A stretch of 36,528 nucleotides of DNA from Campylobacter jejuni subsp. jejuni 414 (GCA_000163995.1 CM000855.1:1374845-1411372); one strand, 5' to 3'. Numbered from the stretch's first letter, positions 1 through 8,798 are shown. A program made the numbers and translations. The notes: generated by a model from the letters alone, not told the origin.

Positions 1-94
1 GAAATTTAGAAAAAAACTTAACAAGATAAATTCTAAAAATTCCATCTAATACAACTTTAATAAATTTTTTATTTTCACTTGAAAATTTTAGCAT
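1..94 (-). CDS. Start of an unidentified capsule-locus gene (partial)
   Basis: The start of a gene that runs off the left edge of the window. An ATG at 94-92 lies directly after the stop codon of the preceding glycosyltransferase and opens a frame that stays open for the remaining 31 codons, beginning MLKFSSENKKF. The purine-rich AGAAG just upstream can act as a ribosome binding site. The tight spacing and position in the minus-strand kps series suggest another capsule biosynthesis gene. Too little is visible to assign a family. Confidence 0.55.
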   Translation of the reverse strand, partial: MLKFSSENKKFIKVVLDGIFRIYLVKFFSKF

Positions 95-1072
95 TTATAA
101 TCTTCTCAAAAAAAGCAAAAATCGCTCTAAACTAAAAAGTTTTGGCTTATAAGCATCAAATAAAATAGCATATGCATCAATGCTTACATTATATTTTTTA
201 CAAAGTTGTTCATAAAATTCTATTAAACTCTCTCCACTATCTTCTAAGTTAGAGCCAAGTTTAATTTTTTCTTGCAAGATATTTGAATTTTTATCATACT
301 GCCTAAAATATCCACGCAGCCTATTTCTACCATGATAAATATGAAAAGCAACTTTTTTTTCAAAAAAATAAGGCAAACCATTAAAAGTAAGATATTTTCT
401 AAAACCTTCACTCAAAAGTGGTGCTTTATAAAATTTATTAAGCATTAAATCCTTAGTTGGCTTGATTACATTTTTATAAAGTGCGAGTTTAATCATAAAT
501 TCGAAGTCTTCTCCACCACGCCCTATAAAATCTTCATCAAAACCACCCACGGCAAAATAGTCTTCTTTTTTCATAAAAATACTTCCGCCGCTAGGACTTG
601 CAAGGCTAATGAATAAATCTTTTCTAAAAGAAATATACTTTTCAAACATTTCTTCTCTACTAAATTTAAAAACCTCCCTTGAACCTTTTCTTGAAAGATA
701 CAAACAAGGTAAAATTATAAAAGGATTTTTAGCATTTTTTATATCATCAATGCATTCATCATTTAATGTTTCATCAAACAAATAATCCACATCCATAAGA
801 TAAATAAATTCACTTGAACACTGCTCTACTGCCCTATTTCTGAGCAAACTTTGACAAATAAGTTTTGTATAAAATTTCCCTGAAACTAATTTTACATTAC
901 TTTTTTTTGAACAAATTTTTCTAAGATATTTATCAAATATACTTCCACGGTCATTATGTCCAAAAACAATCTCAACCTCATTACTAGATCTTTTTAAAAT
1001 ACTTTTAACTTTTTTCAGTATATCAAAAGGCCTAAGATCTAAATCAACAGGAATAATTACACTATATTTCAT
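95..1072 (-). CDS. Family 2-type glycosyltransferase of the capsule locus
   Basis: Probable cytoplasmic GT-A sugar transferase for capsular polysaccharide assembly. The N-terminus has the usual family 2 opening SVIIPV, a DVD nucleotide-sugar/metal site near residues 97-99 (counted from the first ATG), and a C-terminal galactosyltransferase-type motif GGFDEDFIGRGGEDFEF near 179-195, as in bacterial polysaccharide polymerases and GalNAc/Gal transferases. The frame is open from an ATG at 1081, but that codon lies inside the end of kpsF. The next ATG at 1072-1070 has an AGGAA sequence at a better distance, so I start there. It is transcribed after kpsF. Donor and acceptor sugars cannot be told from sequence, and I do not recognise a named orthologue. 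Confidence 0.8.
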   Translation of the reverse strand: MKYSVIIPVDLDLRPFDILKKVKSILKRSSNEVEIVFGHNDRGSIFDKYLRKICSKKSNVKLVSGKFYTKLICQSLLRNRAVEQCSSEFIYLMDVDYLFDETLNDECIDDIKNAKNPFIILPCLYLSRKGSREVFKFSREEMFEKYISFRKDLFISLASPSGGSIFMKKEDYFAVGGFDEDFIGRGGEDFEFMIKLALYKNVIKPTKDLMLNKFYKAPLLSEGFRKYLTFNGLPYFFEKKVAFHIYHGRNRLRGYFRQYDKNSNILQEKIKLGSNLEDSGESLIEFYEQLCKKYNVSIDAYAILFDAYKPKLFSLERFLLFLRRL

Positions 1073-1073
1073 T

Positions 1074-2021
1074 TTAAACATTTCCTATAGCATAAAGCTG
1101 GATAATGCCTACAACTCTTTCTTCTTTTCCTACTATGATTTCTTTAATTTTATGCTTTAACATGATCTCTTCTGCTTCGCTTGCCATAGCATCAACATCA
1201 ACTACTTTAGGATTTGTACTCATGATTTCTTTAGCCTTAAAGTCAAATCTTGGCTTATCATTTGTTTTTAAAGCACGACGCAAATCCCCATCAGTGATAA
1301 TACCGACTAATTTTTCATTTTCAAGCACTACACAAAGTCCTAGTTTTCCACTAGTCATCACATCAACAAGATCGTTAAATTCTGTATCAGGATGCACTAT
1401 AGGAAGATTGTTTGCAACCATAAGATCTTTTACTTTGGTTAAAAGCTTACGCCCCAAACTTCCCCCTGGATGAAAAAGTGCAAAATCGTCAGGCTTGAAA
1501 TTTCTTACTTTCATCAAAGCAGCCGCTAAAGCATCCCCCATAACTAAAGTTGCAGTTGTCGAAGACATAGGAGCAAGCTGCAAAGGGCAAGCTTCTTTTT
1601 CTACAGCTATATTTAAAAACACATCACCTTGTTTTACAAGAGTAGAATTTTCTTTACCGCACATTACTATGAGTGGAATTTTACGCTTTTTAATAGCAGG
1701 TATAATTTTTAGAATTTCTTCAGTTTCTCCTGAGTTTGAAATAGCGATTAAAACATCTTCAGGAGTTAGCATTCCAAGGTCTCCATGCAAAGCCTCTCCT
1801 GGATGGATGAAAAAGCTTGGAGTCCCCGTGCTTGCCAAAGTAGCTGCTATCTTAGCTCCTATATGACCTGATTTACCCATTCCACTTACTATACAACGCC
1901 CTTTAGTATTTAGCATCAAATTAACAGCTTGATTGAAATTTTCATCTAAATTTTTAGCCAAATCCAAAATGGCTTGTGCTTCTTTTTCAAAAACTTCTTT
2001 AGCTATTTCAAGAGTATTCAT
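1074..2021 (-). CDS. kpsF: Arabinose-5-phosphate isomerase KpsF
   Basis: Converts D-ribulose 5-phosphate to D-arabinose 5-phosphate, the precursor of Kdo; the KpsF paralogue supplies capsule assembly. The 315-residue protein has an N-terminal SIS sugar-isomerase domain (GMGKSGHIG near 47-55, SNSGETEE near 95-102, HPGGSLGR near 184-191) and two CBS domains from about residue 200 to the end. This is the full family length. It follows kpsD by about 9 bases and overlaps the next glycosyltransferase frame, so it is part of the kps transcript. It could be the only KdsD-type isomerase of the cell and also serve lipooligosaccharide Kdo; the window cannot settle that. Confidence 0.93.
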   Translation of the reverse strand: MNTLEIAKEVFEKEAQAILDLAKNLDENFNQAVNLMLNTKGRCIVSGMGKSGHIGAKIAATLASTGTPSFFIHPGEALHGDLGMLTPEDVLIAISNSGETEEILKIIPAIKKRKIPLIVMCGKENSTLVKQGDVFLNIAVEKEACPLQLAPMSSTTATLVMGDALAAALMKVRNFKPDDFALFHPGGSLGRKLLTKVKDLMVANNLPIVHPDTEFNDLVDVMTSGKLGLCVVLENEKLVGIITDGDLRRALKTNDKPRFDFKAKEIMSTNPKVVDVDAMASEAEEIMLKHKIKEIIVGKEERVVGIIQLYAIGNV

Positions 2022-2030
2022 GTTTAAGCC

Positions 2031-3689
2031 TTAAAGTTTAAGTACAACATTTGTTGCAATGGCAATTTGATAAAGTATCTGTGTTAACATTGAAAAAATT
2101 TGCAAATTCTCACTATCTACTTTTGGTAATACTAGTACAGAATCACCTGGCTTCATATTTATACCACTATGGTATTTTTCAGCTTTTCCATTGCTTCGTA
2201 TCACCAAAACTTTTGAAGTATCAGCTCTTTCTCCATAACCTCCTGCAAGATTGATATAATATCTTAAATCTTTTCCTTTATCATACACAAAAGCTCCGGG
2301 CAGAGAAACTTCACCTTGAACTATGATAAGATTGTTTTTACTTGGCACATTGATAGTGTCACCGTCTTCTAAAATAACTGAACTATAAGACTTTGGATTA
2401 TCAATTACAATTTGTCCTTTTGGTTGTACTTGCTTAGCTCTTTGGATAAATTCTAAAATCGTTTTTGCTTGTTGGGCTCTTATAGCCGCACCTTGAGCTG
2501 TAACAGAACCGCTAGTTAGAGCTAAAGTTTCAAGCTCTTTAAGCTGAGCATTGATAAGTTCTTTTTGAGTTCTAGCTACACTTTTTCTAAATACTTGCAA
2601 AGCTTGCATGTTTGATTGCATATTAGCTTTAATTAGTTTAGAAATATCTTCTAAAGTCGTTCCTTTACCTACAACTAAAGTTTTTAAACCATTATGCTCA
2701 CCATTTACACTTATGGTTAGATTTTCAGAAATATACTCAGGGTGAAATTCTACCTCATCCCCCGTTTTAAGTAAAACTTTTGAAAATTGCATTTTATTGT
2801 AAGCATCGACATCAAGTTTATGATCTTCACCATAACTTTTTACGATAGCATTAGTTACGATAGGCTTAGCACCTGATACCCTAGCTAAATCGGCTAAAGT
2901 TTTAATATCATTTGAAAGTTCAAAACGAAAAGGCCTTTGCACATCGCCATCAACAAAAGCGTAATTTTGAACATTTCCCACCAAAATCACATCTCCGCTT
3001 CTAAAAGGAAAAAGATTCATTTGTCCTTTTAATAAAAAATCATATAAATCAATATTTTTTATCACGCTGTTATTACGCAGAATTTGAATATCTCTAAAAC
3101 TTCCATATTCTAAATTTATACCTCCTGCTCTATCAAGATACTGTATCACCGAATCAGAACTAAGCCCTTGATAAAGCCCTGGAGCATTAACACTTCCTGT
3201 TACAAAAACACTAACATTTTGATAAGCATTCATATCTGCATAAACAAAAACATTATTTTTATAGATTTTATTGACATGCGCTTTTATAACGCTTACAAGG
3301 GCGCTATTTTTCACACCTAGTAAATTTACAGCTCCTACTTTAGGGATAAAAATATTTCCTTGAGAATCCACTACTAAAACTTGAGAAAATTCAACAGCTC
3401 CCCAAATTTTAAGACTGATTTGATCGCCTACTGCGATCTTATAATCTGGGTTATAAACTCTTTGATTATAATTTTTAAAATTTCCATTAAAAAGATGAGC
3501 TCCAAATACTAAAATCTGATGAATTTTTGTAAGATTATTTTCTTTATTTTCCATATCATAGCTTGAGCTTAAATTTTGATCTATGCTAGTTGTAGTAGAA
3601 CTTTGATCTTCTGCTGAAATGATTTGTGAAACATCTACAGCTCCAAAACATAAAATACAACTAAAAAATAAAATTAATATTTTTTTCAT
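2031..3689 (-). CDS. kpsD: Capsule polysaccharide export protein KpsD
   Basis: Periplasmic/outer-membrane exporter of the Wza/KpsD class, which carries capsule polymer from the KpsE-KpsMT complex to the cell surface. The 552-residue protein begins with a signal peptide (MKKILILFFSCILCFGA). A poly-export domain follows from about residue 80 (DYKIAVGDQISLKIWGAVE), with SLBB/beta-grasp repeats in the middle and near the C-terminus (IIVQGEVSLPGAFVYDKG). The signal-peptide cysteine is not in a clear lipobox. Its ATG lies one base after the kpsE stop codon. The reading frame is intact. Confidence 0.93.
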   Translation of the reverse strand: MKKILILFFSCILCFGAVDVSQIISAEDQSSTTTSIDQNLSSSYDMENKENNLTKIHQILVFGAHLFNGNFKNYNQRVYNPDYKIAVGDQISLKIWGAVEFSQVLVVDSQGNIFIPKVGAVNLLGVKNSALVSVIKAHVNKIYKNNVFVYADMNAYQNVSVFVTGSVNAPGLYQGLSSDSVIQYLDRAGGINLEYGSFRDIQILRNNSVIKNIDLYDFLLKGQMNLFPFRSGDVILVGNVQNYAFVDGDVQRPFRFELSNDIKTLADLARVSGAKPIVTNAIVKSYGEDHKLDVDAYNKMQFSKVLLKTGDEVEFHPEYISENLTISVNGEHNGLKTLVVGKGTTLEDISKLIKANMQSNMQALQVFRKSVARTQKELINAQLKELETLALTSGSVTAQGAAIRAQQAKTILEFIQRAKQVQPKGQIVIDNPKSYSSVILEDGDTINVPSKNNLIIVQGEVSLPGAFVYDKGKDLRYYINLAGGYGERADTSKVLVIRSNGKAEKYHSGINMKPGDSVLVLPKVDSENLQIFSMLTQILYQIAIATNVVLKL

Positions 3690-3690
3690 T

Positions 3691-4809
3691 TTAATACTTA
3701 TGCTCCTCTATAATCATTTTAATAAATTTAATAATCCCAAAAATCAAAGATAATACAATAAACGCTGTTAAAATATCATAAATTCTTTCGGGATATTTTG
3801 CACTTTCTGGGATATCAGGACTTTGAATAATTACAAGTTGTTTTATTTTTCTTAATGCTTCTATTCTAGCACTTTCATAAGCTTTTAAAGCTGCTTCATA
3901 GGCTTTTTGTGCAAAAGTAGCTTCTATGGTTAAATCTTGAAATTTAGCAGCCAAATCATTAAGCTTTTGAGAAGAATTATTAGCCGAAATTTTGGATTTT
4001 TCTCTTAAAAGTTGTTTTTTAATTGCTTCAATTTCTGCCTTAAGTGCAACTACTTCAGGTGCTGCATCATTCATATAGCTTTGCAAAGTTAAAAGTTTGG
4101 CTTCCTTTTGAGCTAAATTAGCTTCAATTTGTGCAACCAAGCTTGCTTTAGTTTCAGCTTGTTTTAAAGGATCAAAAACTCCGTATTTATTTTGAAAAGC
4201 AATCAAATCATTTTGCGCTTTTTGATATCGTTTTTTATATTTTTGCACTTCATTTTCAGCAAAAGCCATTTGCTCTCTAGCTGCTTTATGTGAGATTTCA
4301 TTAATGAACTTTTCGCTTTCTTGCATAATAGTTTGAGCAATCAAATGAGCTGATTTAGGTGTAAAACCCTCTACTTCAACTTTCAAAAGTTTAGTAGTTT
4401 CATCTGTATGCACTTTAACTCTTGCTTGATAGTATTCAAGATAAGATTCCATAGAACTTGAATCCCAAATTTTAAAAGGCAAATCTATGTATTGTTCTTG
4501 ATAAAGACTTTTAAGCTTGATTTTTTCATCTAAAATTTTTAACATATCGCTTGATTCTATATAACCTTTGAGATAGTTTAAATCCTCACTTGCTGTAGAA
4601 GTGCTACTAAGCAAAGATAAAATTCCACTTGCCTGTGTACTTTCTCCACTTGTTGATCTAACATCTAAAATCATCGTGCTTACATATCTTGGCGCTGCAA
4701 TTAATACATAATAAATCACAACAAAAATCATTATAAACCAAACAATTTTAAAAGAATTAAATATGCTCAAATCTTTTATTTTTGCTAGCAAAGTTTTATT
4801 TTCTTCCAT
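3691..4809 (-). CDS. kpsE: Capsule export inner-membrane protein KpsE
   Basis: Polysaccharide co-polymerase/membrane-periplasmic auxiliary protein that links the KpsMT transporter with KpsD. The 372-residue protein shows the expected topology: an N-terminal transmembrane helix near residues 22-42, a long periplasmic region rich in heptads (roughly 180-320, likely coiled coil), and a second transmembrane helix near 345-362 with a basic tail. Its start overlaps the kpsT stop by one base (TAATG), indicating translational coupling. The frame is intact. Confidence 0.92.
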   Translation of the reverse strand: MEENKTLLAKIKDLSIFNSFKIVWFIMIFVVIYYVLIAAPRYVSTMILDVRSTSGESTQASGILSLLSSTSTASEDLNYLKGYIESSDMLKILDEKIKLKSLYQEQYIDLPFKIWDSSSMESYLEYYQARVKVHTDETTKLLKVEVEGFTPKSAHLIAQTIMQESEKFINEISHKAAREQMAFAENEVQKYKKRYQKAQNDLIAFQNKYGVFDPLKQAETKASLVAQIEANLAQKEAKLLTLQSYMNDAAPEVVALKAEIEAIKKQLLREKSKISANNSSQKLNDLAAKFQDLTIEATFAQKAYEAALKAYESARIEALRKIKQLVIIQSPDIPESAKYPERIYDILTAFIVLSLIFGIIKFIKMIIEEHKY

Positions 4810-5471
4810 TAAGCTTTTCCTTGATATACAGCTATTCCTTCATCTATATCATCATAAACCGTAATTTGTCCATTCTTCATATAAATTATTTTATCACACC
4901 ATTCTTTAATTTCAGCTACATTATGAGATACCATAATAACTTTTGATTTACTCAATCTTTCCCTATATAATTTCACGCTTTTTTCCCTAAAAGCAGGATC
5001 TCCAACAGCTCCTGCTTCATCGATTAAATAATAGTCAAAATCAAAAGCCATGCTAAGTCCAAAAGCTATCCTAGCACTCATTCCTGAAGAATAAGTCTTC
5101 ATAGGCTCATCAAAAAATTTTCCAAGTTCTGCAAAATCTTCAACAAATTTCACTTTTTCTTGAAGTTCTTTTCCTTTATAACCATACACCCTAGCTACAA
5201 ATTTAGCATTATCTCTAGCTGTTAAAGAACCTTGAAAAGCACCGTTTAAACCCAAAGGCCAAGATAATTTTTTATTCGTAATTATTTTGCCACTATCAGG
5301 AAGTTCTGCTCCACTTAAAAGTCGCATAAGAGTGGATTTACCTGCTCCATTATATCCCATTAAACCTATGCTACAATTTTCAGGAAATTCAAAAGTAAAA
5401 TTTTTAAAAACATAATGCCTTCCACCACTAAATAGAGGATAAGATTTTGTTAGATTAATTAGTTTTATCAT
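4809..5471 (-). CDS. kpsT: Capsule exporter ATP-binding protein KpsT
   Basis: ATPase of the ABC-2 capsule exporter KpsMT, energising export of lipid-linked capsule across the inner membrane. The 220-residue protein has a Walker A site GYNGAGKST (39-47), an ABC signature SSGMS (about 128-132), a Walker B site YYLIDEA (147-153) and a switch histidine in VSHN (about 183). It overlaps the end of kpsM by four bases (ATGA), as in polysaccharide ABC operons. Its membrane partner is frameshifted here, so the ATPase may lack its partner. Confidence 0.94.
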   Translation of the reverse strand: MIKLINLTKSYPLFSGGRHYVFKNFTFEFPENCSIGLMGYNGAGKSTLMRLLSGAELPDSGKIITNKKLSWPLGLNGAFQGSLTARDNAKFVARVYGYKGKELQEKVKFVEDFAELGKFFDEPMKTYSSGMSARIAFGLSMAFDFDYYLIDEAGAVGDPAFREKSVKLYRERLSKSKVIMVSHNVAEIKEWCDKIIYMKNGQITVYDDIDEGIAVYQGKA

Positions 5472-6249
5472 TCTTTTTTTGCCGCCGTTAAAGCCTGTCT
5501 GTTATAGTAATAGATAAAAAGTCCTATAAACAAAACAAGCAAGATCCAAAATATAGGATAAAAATAACTATATTCATCTTGCAAGGGATAATTCTCAAAA
5601 AAATTAAACCTTAAAAGTTCCATTATATGAAGTAAAGGATTATAATAAAATATATCAAGCAAAGGACGAGGAGTTAGCCAAGTAGGAAATATAATACCTG
5701 ATGTCCAATAAAATACTATACTAAAATAACCTAACAAAGTTCTTAAAGGCTCTATAAAATGCCAAACAATAGCAAAACAAATCCCTAAAGCAAAAGCTGA
5801 ACATATAAGTAAAAAAATACAAAATAAAACCCCAAGCAAATGAACAGGAAATACATCCAGCCTAAAAAACCACCCCGCAAAAAAAGTACAGTGATAAAAA
5901 TCACAAAATAAATACAAAACTCAAGCAAAGTTCTAGCAATAAACACATGTATAGGCTTTACAGGTTTATAAGCAAATAAAGATAAATTTGCCTGAGTGCC
6001 ATTCATAAGTTGAGTTACTATACTTCTAAACATGAAAAAAGGCATAATACCTGAAATTAAAAACATAAAAATAGAAATTCCCTCAGGCATTACCTGATGA
6101 TGATATTCACGAATGATTGTTACAATAGTAGTTACCACCACGATAATACTCATAGGTTCTCCAACTACCCATATATATCCAAGATACCTATTTTTACCAA
6201 ATCTCGTTTTTAATTCTCTAAAAAATAAAGCATAAATTACATTTAACAT
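5468..6249 (-). pseudogene. kpsM: Capsule exporter permease KpsM, frameshifted
   Basis: Inner-membrane permease of the capsule ABC transporter (ABC-2 family). The N-terminal frame starts at 6249 (MLNVIYALFFRELKTRFG) and the C-terminal frame ends at 5468. The two overlap, and neither is a full permease. The break is at a run of seven T on the coding strand (A7 at 5879-5885 as given). One extra T joins FITVL to FFAGWFFRLDVFP and gives a 260-residue protein, the length I expect for KpsM, with about six membrane helices. As written, translation leaves frame after residue ~123 and loses the last half. The run could permit slipped-strand switching, or the base may be a sequence error. Confidence 0.9.
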
Positions 6250-6320
6250 TTATTTTATATACCTATAATTTTTACATAAACTATAATCATAACTCATTTT
6301 TTTAAACAAATTATGAAAAT

Positions 6321-6728
6321 TTATTTTTTACAAAACTCAAGCTTTTTGCTAAACCCTAAAGCATTATTAGTAAATTTAAGCCAAAAAAGCTCTAAAGCGT
6401 AAATTTTTGCACTTTTATCAAGTTTTGCAAAAGGAAACTTAGAAAAATAAATTTTCATTTGATCCTTGCTTGCCATTTTAAATTCAGCCTTAGCTTGCAC
6501 GCCTTTTAAAAAAGCTATTTTACTTTCTTTGGATATATTGATTGCGATACTTGAGTTTTTACTGGCTAATGTTATATGCTTAGTATCCTTATGAGAAGCA
6601 ATGATAAAAGCTAAATTTTCCTCATCAAAAGCATAAAAAGCACTGGCTGTGTAAACACCTTTTTCATCGATCATAGCCCAAGATAAAAGCTGCTCATTTT
6701 TTATAAATTCTAAAATTCTTTCATCCAT
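6321..6728 (-). CDS. YhbP-like (UPF0306) flavin-fold protein
   Basis: Small 135-residue protein resembling E. coli YhbP (UPF0306) of the pyridoxamine-5'-phosphate oxidase-like split-barrel fold. Shared features are the N-terminal WAMIDEKG...ASAFYAFDEE region, KGVQAKAEF in the middle, and KFTNNALGFSKKLEF at the C-terminus, which matches the YhbP ending pattern. Function is unknown; members are thought to bind flavin or a related cofactor. It is transcribed divergently from the gene at 6797. There is no ribosome binding site, and a TATAAT box lies only about eight bases before the ATG (see findings). The next ATG is at residue 19, inside the conserved part, so the first ATG is preferred. Confidence 0.72.
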   Translation of the reverse strand: MDERILEFIKNEQLLSWAMIDEKGVYTASAFYAFDEENLAFIIASHKDTKHITLASKNSSIAINISKESKIAFLKGVQAKAEFKMASKDQMKIYFSKFPFAKLDKSAKIYALELFWLKFTNNALGFSKKLEFCKK

Positions 6729-6736
6729 TGGTAAAA

Positions 6737-6742
6737 ATTATA
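6737..6742 (-). promoter_or_regulatory. Sigma70 -10 box, gene at 6321-6728
   Basis: TATAAT on the minus strand. It lies eight bases before the ATG of the YhbP-like gene, so the transcript would start at or within a few bases of the start codon. Confidence 0.45.
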
Positions 6743-6743
6743 C

Positions 6744-6770
6744 TAAAATAATTTTAAAAATAGCCGATTT
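6744..6770 (+). promoter_or_regulatory. Sigma28 (FliA) promoter
   Basis: TAAAATAA, an 11-base spacer and GCCGATTT match the FliA consensus layout (TAAAGTTT-N11-GCCGATAA) with exact spacing. The -10 also fits the CGATWT form I recall for Campylobacter. It lies 26 bases before the ATG at 6797. The strand and position point to the downstream gene of unknown function. Confidence 0.7.
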
Positions 6771-6796
6771 TGTCTTATAAAATATGAGGAGAAGAA

Positions 6797-7360
6797 ATGC
6801 AAATTGATGCTAGTAAAAACCAAAGTTTTTCTATGGACTATACAACAAAAAGTGGTAAACATTTAGCCTTATCCATGTATGATAATCAAAGTATAAGTTA
6901 TGCAAATAACGAAGAAGGTAAAACTCTTAATCTTAAGCGTCAATACGGCTTTAGTTTTACTTTTGAAGGCTCTAAACTAACTCAAAATGATCTTGATGAA
7001 ATTAAAAATGCCATGAAAGAAGTTGAACCTATGATCAAAGACTTTTTGGCAAATTCCAAGGTTAAAGAGCTAAAACCAAAAGAAATTATAAAATCAGCTA
7101 TGCAAATTGCAAATGTTCTACCAACACCAAATGATGAAAATCATCAAAATGCCATCATGAATAATTTTACAAACAAACTTAATGATTTACTTAAACAAAA
7201 TCAAACAAACAACAAAGATATCAACGCTTCCATGCTTGAAGACAGTAAAAAACTACTAGGTGAAGTTTTAGAACAAATGAAAAAACAACTTGAAAAACAG
7301 CAAGAAAAAGCCAAAGAAAATCAAAATAAAGCAGATGATAATTTAAATCTTTACGCTTAA
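6797..7360 (+). CDS. Unknown protein, probably co-expressed with flagella
   Basis: A 187-residue soluble protein with no signal peptide or membrane segment (position of Cj1450 in NCTC 11168). The N-terminal third looks beta-rich (QIDASKNQSFSMDYTTKSG), the middle carries helical segments, and the last ~50 residues are a highly charged K/E/Q-rich helix likely to form a coiled coil. I recognise no enzyme motif; an older ATP/GTP-binding label that I recall is not supported by a visible P-loop. A GAGGAGAAG ribosome binding site precedes the ATG. The sigma28 promoter upstream suggests co-expression with late flagellar genes, so a secreted or flagellum-associated role is possible but not shown. Confidence 0.75.
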   Translation: MQIDASKNQSFSMDYTTKSGKHLALSMYDNQSISYANNEEGKTLNLKRQYGFSFTFEGSKLTQNDLDEIKNAMKEVEPMIKDFLANSKVKELKPKEIIKSAMQIANVLPTPNDENHQNAIMNNFTNKLNDLLKQNQTNNKDINASMLEDSKKLLGEVLEQMKKQLEKQQEKAKENQNKADDNLNLYA

Positions 7361-7364
7361 ATCA

Positions 7365-7370
7365 TATAAT
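7365..7370 (+). promoter_or_regulatory. Possible sigma70 -10 box for dut
   Basis: TATAAT 26 bases before the dut ATG, just after the stop of the upstream gene. It would allow dut to be expressed independently of the sigma28 promoter. C. jejuni promoters often lack a -35 box, so the evidence is the hexamer and its distance only. Confidence 0.4.
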
Positions 7371-7396
7371 ATTAAAAATTATCAAGGAGTTTTTAC

Positions 7397-8083
7397 ATGA
7401 CAAATATTGAAATTTTAGAAAATATGCTTAAACTCCAACAAAAACTTAATGATGAAACCAATGGTTTAAACTGGGAAAATGGTTATACCAAAGAAGGAAA
7501 ACTTATCAGTTGGAGACGCTGTATCTATATGGAATGTGCAGAGCTTATAGACTCTTTTGCATGGAAACATTGGAAAAACATTTCAAGTCCAACAAATTGG
7601 GAAAATGTGCGTATAGAGATCGTCGATATTTGGCATTTTATTTTAAGTCTTTTACTTGAAGAATATCACAATAAAAGTAGAAATGATTTTAAAATTATAG
7701 CCAATGAAGTGATTTCAGTAAGTATTTTTCAAGATTTTTGTAAAGAAGAACATCCTAGTGAAAGTGATATTTACGGAATTTTAAATGACATAGAGCTTAT
7801 TATTCACAAATGCAGTGGCTTTAGGTTTAATCTTGGAGAATTACTTTCAACATATTTTACTCTAGCTATTAAATGTGGGCTTAATCTTGAAATTCTTTAT
7901 AAAACTTACATAGGTAAAAATGTTTTAAATATCTTCAGACAAAATAATGGCTATAAAGATGGAAGTTATAAAAAAACTTGGAATGGAAAAGAAGACAATA
8001 AAGTTTTAACTCAAATTTTAGAACAAGAACTTGATTTTGATACTATTTATAAAAAATTAGAAGAATGCTATAAAAAGGCATAA
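7397..8083 (+). CDS. dut: Dimeric dUTPase
   Basis: Hydrolyses dUTP to dUMP and diphosphate, keeping uracil out of DNA and feeding dTMP synthesis. The 228-residue protein belongs to the all-alpha dimeric dUTPase/NTP pyrophosphatase superfamily (as in Campylobacter and Leishmania), not the trimeric beta-barrel type. Metal-binding motifs are visible as ECAE (46-49) and EIVD (74-77), with the substrate-contact region GLNWENGY near 23-30 and a C-terminal NGYKDGSYKKTWNG motif near 184-197. A strong AAGGAG site precedes the ATG. The next gene starts one base after its stop. Confidence 0.93.
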   Translation: MTNIEILENMLKLQQKLNDETNGLNWENGYTKEGKLISWRRCIYMECAELIDSFAWKHWKNISSPTNWENVRIEIVDIWHFILSLLLEEYHNKSRNDFKIIANEVISVSIFQDFCKEEHPSESDIYGILNDIELIIHKCSGFRFNLGELLSTYFTLAIKCGLNLEILYKTYIGKNVLNIFRQNNGYKDGSYKKTWNGKEDNKVLTQILEQELDFDTIYKKLEECYKKA

Positions 8084-8084
8084 T

Positions 8085-8798
8085 TTGAATATTGTAAAGC
8101 TTGCGGTCAAAGATTTTTTCACTCTTAAATTTTTAAAATTTGCTCTGATTCCTTTGATCTTTAGTCTTTTGTTTATGCTTTTTTTGGGAGCGCTTGGTTT
8201 TTCAGCTTTACTTGATTATTTTAATTCTTTATTTAGCGTCGGGGAAGATTCCTTTTGGGCATGGTTTTATGCTCTTCATTTTGTGCAAATTTTAATCACC
8301 ATCATAAGTTTTTTATTTTCAAGCTTTATTGTTATTTTTGCTTCAGTTTTTTTAGCACTTTTAATCACTTCTTTTCTCACCCCTTTTATCGCCAAAGACA
8401 TCAACAAAAAATACTACCAACACCACAAAAAAGATGAAATTTCTAACTTAAAAATTATCTTTGAAATTTTTAAAATATTTATAAAATTTATGGGGATTTT
8501 TCTACTTTGCACTTTAGCTTTATTTTTACCTTTTATCAATCTTTTTGTATATTATCTTACCTTTTATTATCTCTTTCATAAACTTTTAATGCTCGATATT
8601 ACAAGCACGGTTTTAGACAAAGAAGGTTTTAAAAGCTTTCATTCTAATTTTTCACCTTTAGAGTTTAAATTTAGCACCCTTTGTTTTTATCTAATCTCAT
8701 CAGTGCCACTTTTAGGGCTTTTTTTACAAGTATTTTTTGTGATTTTTCTCACACATTTAAGCTATCAAAGAATTTTAAAACTAGAGGTTAAGGCTTGA
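8085..8798 (+). CDS. EI24/CysZ-like integral membrane protein
   Basis: A 237-residue inner-membrane protein with about four to six hydrophobic helices (for example residues 17-37, 65-100, 130-165, 200-228) and the general pattern of the EI24/CysZ family. CysZ proteins conduct sulfate, but the family is broad and the substrate here is unknown. The start is a TTG at 8085, one base after the dut stop, with AAGG about seven bases upstream inside dut, which suggests translation coupled to dut. Its 3' end converges with and overlaps the end of tilS by 18 bases. Confidence 0.7.
   Translation: MNIVKLAVKDFFTLKFLKFALIPLIFSLLFMLFLGALGFSALLDYFNSLFSVGEDSFWAWFYALHFVQILITIISFLFSSFIVIFASVFLALLITSFLTPFIAKDINKKYYQHHKKDEISNLKIIFEIFKIFIKFMGIFLLCTLALFLPFINLFVYYLTFYYLFHKLLMLDITSTVLDKEGFKSFHSNFSPLEFKFSTLCFYLISSVPLLGLFLQVFFVIFLTHLSYQRILKLEVKA

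Noticed and set aside
1105-1866. Plus-strand open frames of 122 and 123 codons opposite kpsF
   Set aside because: They are antisense to a well-conserved isomerase, have no ribosome binding site, and show serine/threonine-rich composition typical of shadow frames.
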